Assembly: GCA_029747585.1 (NCBI GenBank) | Contig: JAPEVF010000391.1 | Location: 1-41,913 of the forward strand | DNA length: 41,913 nt | Reading direction: 5' to 3' | DNA from: Pleurotus djamor | Lineage: Eukaryota; Basidiomycota; Agaricomycetes; Agaricales; Pleurotaceae | Part shown: piece after piece, positions 1-10,573 of the stretch | How positions within the stretch are numbered: position 1 is the stretch's first letter | Layout: every line of letters starts with the position of its first letter | The notes under the pieces: model-generated | Told to the model about the DNA's origin: nothing | Databases searched by the model: none | What the model saw: the letters and a program-made list of their open reading frames with translations, nothing else | Made by a program: the position numbers and the translations under genes

Positions 1-190
1 CTGGTTGTTGCTGAGAAGGTTGACCGAACAAACTGGTCCCCGCCGCTGGTTGTTGCTGAGAAGGTTGACCGAACAGGCTCGTCCCCGCCGCCGGTTGCTG
101 CTGCTGTTGCTGCTGCTGGGCTGGTTGGCCAAATAAGCTAGTCCCTGCCGCTGGTTGTTGCTGCTGTCCTTGTGGTTGTCCAAATAACGA
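1..190. repeat. Tandem 45-nt minisatellite in the FG nucleoporin exon
   Basis: Two nearly identical 45-nt units begin at position 1 and position 46. Two longer, CAG/CTG-expanded variants of the same unit follow. The repeat is coding, giving one SLFG motif per unit, and the run continues past the left edge. Confidence 0.8.
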
Positions 191-364
191 GGTTTGTTGT
201 TGCTGCTGGGGTTGACCAAATGTTGAAGTTCCGCCACCGAAAAGCGACGTGCCCGTTGCGGGGGTCGCAGGCTTGAAGCCAAATGCTGAGTTGCTGTAGC
301 TATTTAGTCCAAGGAGTAAATAAAAAANCGCGTAAATTGACACAGACTTGGACGAGAATGCCAT
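1..364 (-). CDS. FG-repeat nucleoporin, N-terminal part (runs off left edge)
   Basis: The minus strand encodes repeated SLFGQP units separated by poly-Gln, preceded by SAFGFKPATPATGTSLFGGG. This is the natively unfolded FG/GLFG region of a nuclear-pore protein, which lines the central channel and binds transport receptors. A 45-nt unit (15 residues, AAGTSLFGQPSQQQP) is tandemly repeated. A start at 364 followed by a 48-nt intron (347-300, with a CTAAAT-like branch site) joins MAFSSN in phase to the YSNSAFGF exon; the donor gtctgt is weak, so the start is tentative. An N at 327 falls inside that intron. The class (Nup49, Nup54/57 or Nup98) cannot be decided because the diagnostic C-terminal domain lies outside the window. 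The next gene diverges about 150 bp away. Confidence 0.75.
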   Translation of the reverse strand, partial: MAFSSKSVSIYAXFYLLLGLNSYSNSAFGFKPATPATGTSLFGGGTSTFGQPQQQQQTSLFGQPQGQQQQPAAGTSLFGQPAQQQQQQQQPAAGTSLFGQPSQQQPAAGTSLFGQPSQQQP

Positions 365-515
365 CGCGAGAGATCGAAGGGGCTGGATGAGTGCCTAGAT
401 AGGCGCCCTGTGTTCCTGGGTGCATTGCATTATTGAGCGCCAGCCGCTTACCATCACTGAAGCTATTGAAGACTAGAATTGATCGTTTCCTTACTCCCAG
501 AACACCCCCTCCAAG
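365..515. promoter_or_regulatory. Short divergent promoter between nucleoporin and coiled-coil gene
   Basis: Only about 150 bp separate the proposed start codons of two divergent genes, so a shared bidirectional promoter is inferred. No clear TATA box is visible. Confidence 0.35.
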
Positions 516-1796
516 ATGGCCTATCAACAACAACCGCCCCAGTATGGCATGCAGCAGCAGCAGCCTCAACAGATGCAGCATGACATTGTTTCTGGAGAAC
601 AGTATCGATATGCGCTGACGAATTTCGTGAGCAAATGAGGGTTCTAAAGCAACAAATCGTCGTCTCAACGTATCTGATCTCTGTAGCGAATTGCGCACGA
701 GAAAGTCGAGCAGCAGAGACTTCAGCTCGAAGAGCAGGAGAGGCAGGTTGCTGCCCTCCGAGCCCGGATCGCGACATTGGAAGGAAGCGCGATGGCTCAG
801 CACACTAATAAGCGACAGAACACCGTCGACGATTTTTCTATCAAGGTCCGTCGGATACGGACTGCTTATAACCATGTTCTGCTGGTCTGATACCGACTCA
901 TGTATCGAATAGAACGCCGCTTCCCACCTGGACAAACTCATTAATCGCTGGGCAGCGGAGGTTATCAGAGAACCCCCGGCGTCGCTCGAGGAAATTGCAC
1001 AAGCAGTCCTGAACGACGTACCAGGAGGCCCTGATGCTGAAGGACTCGAGCCCACACCCATGATTGTCCAGAACCTCCTCCGACACGCCATGTCGGAATG
1101 CATATCAGAGGGCATAATCAATTGCCTCATTGTCACCAACTCGGCGGAAGCCAATGTGCAGTTGACGAGGATACACGAACATATCTTTGCTCGTACGTCT
1201 CGCGATCTGACCCCAAATAATTCCTGCCTTTGTATCTAACGCTCAATCCAACAGGCGATCCCACAGTCGCATGCGTGTGGCGCCGTCAGACATTCTCTGC
1301 GGCCGTCGAGGCTTGTACACCGGAAATGTCTCTGAACATACTCTCAGACCAAGTCCCCTCCCTGATGGAAATCTTCAAAAACCAAATCCCCACCACAGGA
1401 GGCCAATCTGTCCTCGATCACGCATATGACTTCTCTCGCATGCTACACGCCTCAAACTCCAGCGCAGGCGGCACCTCCGATGTGTTCTATCGCGCTTTCG
1501 TACCTGAACTAGGAGGCATGCTCTACCCCCGCCAGATCGAGCTCGTCAAACGATGCTTGAAGAACGAGAGGGGTGAACCGGATTGTGTCGGTGCGACGAT
1601 CTTTCCTGGGTTGGTCAAAGTCTCCAGAGTCCCCTCGGGCGAGTCGCAGAATCCGAATATGCAAGCAGTCGTTCGCAGAGCCCAGGTGGTTTGCTTGTGT
1701 GCATTGACGGGACAAGGCATGGCATCACAGGGAAACATGATGCAGGGTATGCCAATAAACGGAGGCATGCACCCCAATGGAGGCGGGCCCATGTAA
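516..1796 (+). CDS. Q-rich coiled-coil protein of unknown function, about 363 aa
   Basis: Four exons (516-626, 687-845, 913-1192, 1255-1796) join in phase through GT-AG introns of 60-67 nt. The N-terminus MAYQQQPPQYGMQQQQPQQ is Gln-rich. Exon 2 encodes a strongly heptad-like helix (RIAHEKVEQQRLQLEEQ onward), giving a predicted coiled coil at about residues 38-75. The remainder is an ordered region containing the segment VFYRAFVPELGGMLYPRQIE, and the C-terminus is Gly/Met-rich (GNMMQGMPINGG). A stretch of 45 nt at 1686-1730 has GT...AG ends and is a multiple of three, so it could be an optional intron. I do not recognise the family. Its 3' end converges on MIC60 with only about 86 bp between stop codons. 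Confidence 0.75.
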
Positions 1797-1882
1797 CTGT
1801 AGCTTCACGTACCTCCGTCAGGACCTCTCATTTTCATCCATCTTGTGTGTTGTGGCATGTGTATTATATATATCTAGCAAAT

Positions 1883-4054
1883 CTATACCACCAGTAGTGA
1901 CGACAGTGTAGCTTGGGCTTGAATCACCTAAGGGAACTCGAGAGTTAGACTCGATTTCATTGAGGAGGAAACCACGTACCTCCAATGCCTGCTGCACCTC
2001 CAGTCGTCTCCGTGCGGCCTCTAGCCAGTCATGGAGGAGCACCTTCGCTGTACCTTGCAGTTGATTCAGCTCGCGAGTTGCACTATCCAGATCCTTTTCA
2101 TTCAANTGGTACTCCGCCCGTGCGAGGACACTGAGCACATCATCTCCCGGAACCAATCCCTGTCGCTTGAATCTAAAGGTCGACAGGAGATGCGAAGCCA
2201 AATGAGAAAGCAGGCCGGCATTTTCGTCTGGTACTAAAGCGACATTCGAGACTTTCGGAACGACCGAAGTCGAGAACCATGAAGCCAAATCAGCGAAAGG
2301 TTCGATGCCGACATCAGGAACGTCGGATGATTCCAGGGTCTCGAGGATGTTGGAGACGACGGGATCTTCGCGAGCAGCAGCGATGTGTCGGAGTGCACGG
2401 AGCTCTTCACGGAAAGGCTTGCGAACGGGTGAGTCGACAGAGTTGTTTAGAGCACGAAGAGCCGTCCATAGTGCGTGTATACGGATGTTGTCATCGAGGT
2501 AGGCAGTATTGTCGAGGGCGATGCGTTCAAGACGTTTGAGATTGGCTGCTAGCTCATCCAGTTTAGATAGTCGGCCTCCACGTTCTTCTTCCACTCGGAC
2601 CTTGATCTCACGTATCCATCGGCGCTGCAGTTCGACACCTTGGGCGATGACCTCTTGCTTTAGACTGTAATACGATCCGGAATCAACAACACATTGAGCA
2701 AGGAAATAGGCAGGACGAACCGTTCATTGATGATCTCAGTCTGGGTTGCAAGCTCTTGCTCAAGCTTTTCTCTATACGCCTGAGCGAACTTAACCTTTTC
2801 TTCATCATATAACTTCCGGAAGGCATCCTCCTGGCTGTCCAATTTGTCCTGAGCCTCCATTTCCAACTCCATCAACTTGAGGGAATATTCTCTCGTCTGC
2901 TCATCCAAGGTCTTCTCAAGTTGTGCCCTCTCGTCCTCCTTCACTTTCTCGATATGGTCCACTAATGAAGTGAGATCTGACTTTGCGGATTCAAGCACAT
3001 CTTTAGCGTGAGCTGAAGCGGATGGGTTGGATTTGAGGTAGGAAGCGAGGTCGTCGATGGTAGAGGCTAAGTGCACAATTACGGGTTCAGAAGCAGATAA
3101 CTCGGCGACTACTGGTGCAATGAGAGGGAGGGGTGTGGGTGGTTCGGCCTTGGGTGGCGGGGATGGTTTTGGAGGAGCCTGGGGTCGTTTGTAGCCTGGA
3201 GGAGGCTCGAACCCGACAGGTAACGGTGCGGTGTAGACACCATCAGCAGCGGTACCATTATGTTGAGGGATAGAGTCGGGAGGAACGCCAGCGGGTTGCT
3301 CGGGAGTTGTTGTAGCATCGGGAAGAGTGGAGACAGGTTTTCCCGCTAACGCAGCCTCGGCCTTGCGAATAAGATCGACAAGCTCATCGTTAACCTGTTG
3401 GGCCTGGTGGGCTGCAATGACGGCGGCCTTGTCCAATTTCTCCTCGCCCTTCTTCACACTGGTCTTCAGATCGTGAGCAACGCCTTGAGCTCGTTGCTTA
3501 GCGTCTTGGGCTTTCTTCTCAAAGTTCGAGACGACGTCGATGAGTTTCTCGGAGGTGTTGTGGACCTTCTTCTCCGTTGCTTGACGAGCATCTTGAGCAG
3601 CGGTCTTGACCTTGTCGACAACGACCTCGCTCGTCTTGCCCTCGATCTTGTCCGTCACAAATTTCTGGACGATTCCCGCCGTCTCCACCCCAGAAGCAAT
3701 GATCTTCTGCACCGTCAGCTTGTCCCATTGATGTGCTTCAGCGTATTCGAGGAAAGGTTGGCCGAGAGGAACGTTGTCGGAAAAGAAATCATAATATTGT
3801 TGGCTCTTGAAGGAAACGAATACGCTGCTGACGTAGAAAGTTCCAGTCAAGCCAGCTGTGTACCAGAATATTTTGGTAACGATGCCTCGCTTCTTCTTTG
3901 GTGGTGCGGGTGCTGCCTCCGTCGCGAGCCGCTATGCATTGTTCCGGGTGAGTTATGGAATTCTAGAGAGCGAGCAACGTACCCTGCGGCTGACTCTGAC
4001 GAGCCCACGAGCCGTCGACGACGCGACACGCCTGGAAGGCAAAGCACGATACAT
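1883..4054 (-). CDS. MIC60: MICOS complex subunit MIC60 (mitofilin)
   Basis: This is an inner-membrane protein that forms crista junctions and contacts the outer membrane. Four exons (4054-3983, 3931-2721, 2664-1980, 1927-1883) join in phase to give about 670 aa, a usual fungal length. Exon 1 encodes an Arg/Ser-rich mitochondrial targeting sequence ([19 protein letters not shown]). After PAPPKKKRG comes one membrane span at about residues 45-63 with small-residue packing. A Pro-rich linker and a long charged coiled coil follow, then the C-terminal mitofilin domain ([43 protein letters not shown]). The last exon supplies [14 protein letters not shown], typical of the family's end. The N at 2106 falls in a His/Gln codon and keeps frame. 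MIC60 diverges from ATG22 across 200 bp. Confidence 0.95.
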
Positions 4055-4254
4055 TCAAGATGCAGATGAACGGGTGAACTTGTGTCGGTAACCATTTCTG
4101 GCACGCACCCGTCCCTCCGGGATTTGCCGGCCAACTTCCTTCTTATCCAGCGACCTTCTCACAGAACTCGCCTGCACCACAAGCTTCAGCTAACTCCTTC
4201 CGAAAGTTCTAAATATGACCGACTCAATGGAAGGCGACTTGCACGCGAACGGCC
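4055..4254. promoter_or_regulatory. Divergent promoter MIC60/ATG22
   Basis: About 200 bp separate the two start codons on opposite strands, so a shared regulatory region is inferred. An out-of-frame ATG at 4214 opens a short upstream ORF that overlaps the chosen ATG22 start at 4255 and could lower its translation. Confidence 0.4.
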
Positions 4255-6652
4255 ATGTCGAAAGCGCCAACAGACATCAAAATCGACTCTACACTCGACT
4301 TGGAAGTCAAATCCAACGCGTCGCAGGGTCCAAATGAAGACGAGTCGTCGAGGAACTTCCTAACCACCAAGCTTGAGCTATGGTCGTTCTATCTCTTCTA
4401 TGTGGGCAACAATGGTCTCTCTGGGTTCAACTTTGGGCCTTCGCAGTTTCAAAATCTGCTCTTCCTTGCTGGTTACGATCCTACGCATCCACCGTTTACG
4501 GTTCCTTGTGGCGATAATGGATGTGTATTGCCTTATCTTGGCCGAGTCCGCGATAGTAAGCTTGCTTCGTCTCTTAGCATAACAATGGTTGATTTCTCTT
4601 CGAACAGTCAATTCTATCGTGCTATTGACGAATGGAATCAGCTTTGCTATTCAAGCCGTTGTCTTGCTCACCATCGGTGCTTGGGCTGACTATGGAACTT
4701 GGAGGTACTTTACTCCCTGGGGGAATGTTTATCGCAATGCTAAAAGTCTTTTAGGCCAAACATAACTATCTTCTTCACGCTCCTCGCCGTTGGAGTTTCC
4801 TTCGCTTGGTTGGGTGTGGATGATCCCTCAAATTGGCGAGCTGGTATTGCTCTTTACATCCTTGGACGTGAGTTAGCTTCCCACCCTCGTCCATGACTGC
4901 TGTCTGAGATTATTTGACGCGCTATCAAGTTATAACATACCAGGTACTGTCGCCGAATTTGATTCCTTCGTGACTTGTATTCATTCAATGTATGTAGTGC
5001 ACCTTAACGTTCTGGACTGCGGCATTTCCTGGACTGGCTAGAGACTTACCCGAAGTCAAAGAATCAGCCGAGCAAGTGAAATGTGGCGAGGCTTCGTGAG
5101 TTCCTCTGTTCCTTCAGTTGGGGATGCCTATATAATGCATTTTGGCCCAAGGCCTGACGATCACGCGAATTTCGAGTCTTTATCACGAAACCGCATCTCC
5201 AACGTTTCCTTCGCTGTCTGCTCCTTGGGTGAAGTGATCATACTCGCGGTGATGGTTGGGATCCTCAAAGCCCTCAAATCCGACGAGAGCACTGCAAATA
5301 ACACGAAGGCTTTTAGTGTGCTTATAGCCTTTTCTGGTGGTGTATGGTGTTAGTCTCATTTCTCGTTGAGTGACGAAGAATCTGTACTTATTGCCATCGA
5401 CAGTGTTGTGCGCCATTCCGTGGTTTCTCTTCGAAAAACGACGACCGGGATTGGCGGTCCCACCTGGGGCAACGTTACTCACGATTGGGTTGAAGCAGAC
5501 CTATGCTGCGTTTCGCAAGTGTCTGGAATTGAAGCAAACATTCCTCTATCTTATTTTCTATTTTCTCATGTAAGCGTCCTTTCTGCGTCCTCCTCAAATG
5601 CTTTCTTACACTCGTCGTTTTGCCAGGGGTGATGTTCTGAACACTACCGTGTCAGTATAATTCGTACCGTCACAAGTCACAAAAAGCTGATAATCGAAAT
5701 AGAACCGTTATTGCAACCCTTCAGAACAGGTATGGCCTCGAGTCCTCCCGTACATCTACGTATTGACTTGCTCTACCCTAGTGTCGTCTCGTACTCAACA
5801 CTTCAACTTACTCTTCTCCTCATTGTCGGCCTGGTTGCTCAAGGCCTGGGTATCTAGTAAGTTGTCACTCCCATGTCTCTGCTTTCTTGCTTAGACTGAC
5901 GTACTACGTAGTCTCTTCTGGCTCGTCCAAAAGAAATACAAATTTAGCACGAAAGCGGTTCGTTCTCTCTCCATCTCGCTGGTTGAGTTAGCCTGATGGA
6001 AGCGTTAGATGCTATCTTTCAACGCGTTCTGGATTCTGGTGCTGACCATTTGGGGTCTCATCGGTGTTCATACGGACAAGTTCGGATTCAAGCACGTCTG
6101 GGAGATCTGGTGAGGTTCTTTCGAACGTCCGAGAAAGGTCTCTTATCTATGACTCATGGGTAGGCTTTATCAGGCCTATTATGGGTTGATGGTCTGCCCT
6201 TGGTACGCTTACAGCCAGACAATGATCAGTGAAGTGTCGCCCCTGCAGCAGATGTACGTTTTTTCGTATCTTTTGAAGGGCTAGATCTGACTATGCACTC
6301 TTCATAGGTTCTTGTTCTTTGCACTATTCTCAGTGGTACGTGTGTCCCTTGATGTGTTGATGCAGTCATTTCTCACCTTATCGTCTCTCATTCAGGTCGG
6401 TAAGACGTCAGCGTTCATTGGGCCTTTCATCTCGTCTGCAATTATCACGGCATCTGGGAATAATGATAACATGCCGTTTGCGTTTTTGTTTGGATTGTGA
6501 GTCTTCGCTTCGGATTGGTTAATTGCGTGCTAAGACGGTTGTAAAGGGGAATGGTCAGTGTCCTCTTTTTGTGGAAGGTGGATGTAGTCAAGAGTCGAGT
6601 GGAGTGCGAAGAGTTCGTCAAGGCAGAAGCATCTATGAATGTTTTCCATTAG
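4255..6652 (+). CDS. ATG22: Atg22-type vacuolar amino-acid efflux permease (MFS)
   Basis: Atg22 exports amino acids released by autophagic breakdown from the vacuole. About 16 exons give about 527 aa. Recognisable family segments appear in order: an N-terminal ELWSFYLFYVGNNGLSGFNF, LTNGISFAIQAVVLLTIGAWADYG, TFWTAAFPGLARDLPEV, NRISNVSFAV, GKTSAFIGPFISSAI and PFAFLFGLGMVSVLFLW, making a hydrophobic multi-span protein. Exons: 4255-4555, 4608-4704, 4755-4867, 4930-4943, 4998-5095, 5152-5348, 5404-5569, 5627-5650, 5703-5729, 5782-5856, about 5912-5957, 6009-6109, 6164-6253, 6308-6335, 6396-6496, 6547-6652. Exon 4 is only 14 nt. Membership of the MFS_Atg22 family is clear. Vacuolar location is inferred from the family. 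Confidence 0.9.
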
Positions 6653-7452
6653 TCGTCAACGTTCCATAACCATCTGCACATCACCTCAGTCGATGTCAAC
6701 GTCTACAAGCGACGGCGGGAACGTGTTACCGACGTTCGGCAAGCTCGTTAATCGGTTCTGTGCGAGTTCTTCATTTCTGCGAGGACTTNATTGCGGGGCT
6801 CGGGCTGATCTGAGGGCTTTGACATATGGCGGCACACTGTCCCCGGGAGTGATCTGCCCGAACTCGGTGTATGCCACGATCACTAACTTTTAGTGAGATA
6901 CTTATCCTTGGGCCCTTCGAATGGCCTTGCTGAACGGAAACCCAGCGCAGAGAACGTGGTACTGATAGAAGCCCCACTCAAAAGGCCTCGGGCGGGAGGC
7001 GCTAGGAGATATACTGGAGTCAGTGGCTTAAATTTTTGGCTCATTGAATTTGATTGATATAAAGGTACGGTAGCTGCCATCGACGTCTCTTTTTTTCTTC
7101 TCCTTCTCCTTGAATTCTCATCACGTCCTCGCACATCATTTCCGTACCACGGCGATTCTTAAAGCTTTGACATTGTGTTTTGGAGTTCCATTGTATTCGA
7201 CAGTTCCTTGATCCCGTTCGTGACGTTGTATTGAATATTGAGTACCTTCGCCAACGTCTTGAACGTCCCGCGGAACCAATTGCATAATAAAGACAGGGAC
7301 ACCAGGGACGTTGTTGTCGGGCCGTATTTATTAGCGCCGCTCACCCAATAAGCAGCTCCCCAATAAATCCCAACTTCCACCCAAACCACCACTTGCTTTT
7401 TGAACCTTTCATCCCCACAAATCCTCCTCGCCGTCCACTCTTTTCTGACAGA
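6653..7452. other. Upstream region of the trehalase gene, no gene seen
   Basis: About 800 bp without a convincing coding exon. A TATAAAGG lies at about 7058 and two CCAAT boxes lie at about 7336-7356. The tract just upstream of the start is pyrimidine-rich (7085-7115). An N at 6789 lies in this stretch. It probably holds the ATG22 3' UTR and the trehalase promoter and leader. Confidence 0.5.
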
Positions 7453-10119
7453 ATGTTGAACCATCCTCCTGGCGTTACTTTCATCGATGATCATGACCAT
7501 CGCCCTATCAACGTTGATGCCGCTACCTACTATGGTGGGGGCGAGTATAGTAGTCGTTCGAGAACGTACAGCTATGTATGTTCGCCTTTCTTCTTTTACT
7601 AAGTCCTTTAACTTATGAATTGCTGCTTGAAACAAGTCTCAACACCACTCAAACATTCAGAAACCCGCCTTTCAAGAAGATTGGCACCTTCGGCCTAGGC
7701 GTCTGTCGCACGATGAAAAGAACGTCACCGCGCCGCGGAGATTCTTGATCGACGTTGAAGAGACAATTCGCGTCATTCTCCAGCAAGAAGATACAGATGG
7801 CGACTTCCAGATTAGTGTCACTGATGCCGGACCAAAGATGATGGCTTTGGGAACGGCGACGAGTAATGGCTACAAAACCTTTGATATTCGCGTGCGTCTT
7901 ACAAAGACTCAGCCTTACTTGCTTGACTCTTACGTATGCTTGCTTACAGGGCACTTACATGCTCTCCAACTTGCTCCAAGAGTTGGCTCTTGCTCGTGAT
8001 CACAACAGAAAGCGTATCATCCTTGATGAAGCTCGGCTTACCGAAAACCCCGTCGATCGTCTTTCACGGATGATTCGTCACTCTTTCTGGCACTCTCTTA
8101 CTCGTCGTATCGACGGTGATGGCTTGGAAATCATCACAGCGGACCCGAAGAATCGAACAGGACGCGTTAATCCCCGCATCTATGTACCCCATGGGGAGCC
8201 CGCGATGGCGGAGTATTATCGCAGAGTTGCCAAGGAAAAGCCACACATGAATTTAGATGTTCAGGTCCTACCCAAAAAGCCCGACGACCCTGCTTTCGTT
8301 AAGAGCTTAAACTCGAAGCCTGGTATCCTTGCCCTCGCCATGCACGAGGCCGACGATGGCAAAGGCGGACACAGTTTGAAGGGCATCCCTTTCATCGTTC
8401 CTGGGGCTCGTTTCAATGAGGTAGGTTCCGATATTCATTTGTTTTGATCAGATTCAGGAACTAACTTGTTTTGAACTAGCTCTATAATTGGGACTCTTAT
8501 TTCATCGCCCTGGGTCTGCTTGTCGATGGTCAAGTAGAAATGGCGAAGGGTATGGTGGACCACTTCATCTTCGAGATCAAGCACTATGGCAAGATTCTCA
8601 ATGGAAACAGAAGTTACTACCTGTGCCGTACACAGCCTCCATTCCTGACGGATATGGCCCTCCAGATCTACAATCAACTCGACCGCTCAGACCAAGATGC
8701 GAACCGCCAGTGGCTGAAACGTGCTATCCAGGCGGCCATTAAGGAATACCATACTATATGGGTAGCGGAGCCGCGCATGGATCCTAAGACCGGTCTGTCG
8801 AGGTATCGCCCTGATGGACTTGGAATCCCACCCGAGACGGAGGCTACCCACTTCACACACATCTTGGAACCCTACGCTCAGAAGCATGGTCTTTCTGTCC
8901 TGGAGTTCAGCGAGAGGTACAACAATGGCTCGATAAAGGAACCGGAGCTCGATGAGTACTTCTTGCACGATCGGGCGGTTCGCGAGTCTGGTCATGACAC
9001 GACCTATCGCTTTGAGAAGCGATGCGCGAACTTGGGGACGATCGACCTTCAGGCTTTGTTGTACAAGTATGAAGTTGATATCGGTACCGCCATCCGTGAA
9101 GTCTTTGATGATGAACTCGAGCTTGAGGAAGATTTCCCTTTGGCGCCATTCCCTCCGTCCGTCGAGTCTTACGCCAACCCTCACCGCGAGTCGTCCAAGT
9201 TACGAAGCCAGTCGTCGGATGAGTGGTTCGAACGAGCGCAGTTCCGTCAATCAATCATCGACAAGTATTTGTGGAATGAAAGCAAGAGTCTTTACTTTGA
9301 CTACGACACGGTGAAGGAGCAACAGATCCTGTATGAGAGTGTTACTGCCTTCTGGGCGTTGTGGGCGGGTTGTGCTAGTGACGAGCAGTGCTGGAAGTTG
9401 GTCTCGAAGAGTTTGAAGAAGTTTGAGGTGTTGGGTGGTGTGGTTTCTGGGACGGAGGAGTCGAGGGGTAAGATCTCGCTTGATAGGCCTAATCGACAGT
9501 GGGATTATCCATATGCCTGGTGAGTACTTTTCTGGTCCTATATTGTTGCTACATTTTTCTTATGTTTGGCACCTTAGGCCACCCCATCAGATCATGGCTT
9601 GGGTCGGGCTGGAACGGTATGGGTACCTTGAGGAGGCCCAGCGTTTGGCCTATCGATTCCTATACATGATGACCACCGCCTTTGTTGACTTCAATGGCGT
9701 TGTTCCCGAGAAGGTAGTTCCGTTGCATCCACTTGAATCCAATATATCTGACACTGTGTGTTGGCTTTAGTTTGACGCTGTCAAGCTCTCACATCTCGTG
9801 GATGCCGAGTACGGAAACCAGGGTATCGACTTTAAGATGGTTCCCCGTGAAGGGTTTGGTTGGATGAACTGTACGTTCCCTTCCTCTTCCGTCTGACTAT
9901 TCCAGCTCGATCGAACTAACATGGGTGTTTTATTTTCGTTTAGCTGCGTACCAAGTTGGCCTGACTTTCTTGACGATGCATATGCGACGGGCTGTTGCCG
10001 CTTGTACGAGCCCGGAGGTGTTCTTCGGCAATACATCTCAGGCCGAGAACGCTATGATGACGCAGAGCTTGCCTTCCACCGATCCTTTGGGTCTGGCTAT
10101 GGAGGCTTTGAACCTCTGA
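7453..10119 (+). CDS. NTH1: Neutral trehalase, GH37
   Basis: The enzyme hydrolyses cytosolic trehalose to two glucoses when cells leave stress or dormancy. Seven exons (7453-7575, 7661-7891, 7950-8420, 8480-9519, 9578-9713, 9771-9870, 9944-10119) join in phase to 758 aa, close to yeast Nth1. The N-terminal regulatory part has a PKA-type site RRLS at about residues 54-57 and a calcium-loop-like [16 protein letters not shown] at about 85-100. GH37 signatures are present: [15 protein letters not shown] (about 268-282, split by intron 3) and [10 protein letters not shown] (about 615-624). In yeast this enzyme is activated by PKA phosphorylation and 14-3-3 binding at the calcium loop; the same layout here suggests the same control. 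It lies between two autophagy genes on the same strand. Confidence 0.96.
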
Positions 10120-10573
10120 TCGTTCTGTGGGGTGATTCCTTCGTTTCTTGATGGACGACTTATTTTATATGAGCTGGTTAGGCGGCTACTAATTTGTTTA
10201 TCCTTCCTCCAAACGACCTCTCCCTCTCCCTAGATGTTATCCCCTCGTTGTTCGTTACTGCCTTGCTGGGATATTTGGCCGGTGTAGTATTGACGACGAT
10301 GATGATTTAGACTTTTATTAGAGATTGGATCTACCATGCAAAGTACGGCTATAAGTAGCTTACATCTGTACTATTCTACTTTATACAACCTGCATTCACA
10401 TTGAACCAACATCGGCGTAACTTCGAGCCTGAGGGCGACGACTTGCTGGGACGTAGCTAGTTATCGTGCAATGACGTAAGCGAGGAGATCCCTTTGCGGT
10501 GCCTGTGCCACTTACTCCGCATCACCACAACCTTGCGTCTATCCTCCATGCCTTGTTCTCTAACTCCATAATC
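10120..10573. other. Intergenic region NTH1-ATG15
   Basis: About 450 bp with no gene seen. It should hold the trehalase 3' UTR (AT-rich around 10150-10200) and the promoter of the lipase gene. Confidence 0.4.

Noticed and set aside
612..660. Alternative coding reading ADEFREQMRVLKQQI inside the first intron of the coiled-coil gene
   Set aside because: It is out of phase with both neighbours and would need introns under 35 nt. The 60-nt intron 627-686 gives a clean in-phase join.
300..1154. 284-codon open frame on the minus strand
   Set aside because: It lies antisense to exons and introns of the coiled-coil gene, has shadow-like composition and crosses the nucleoporin start. No domain is visible.
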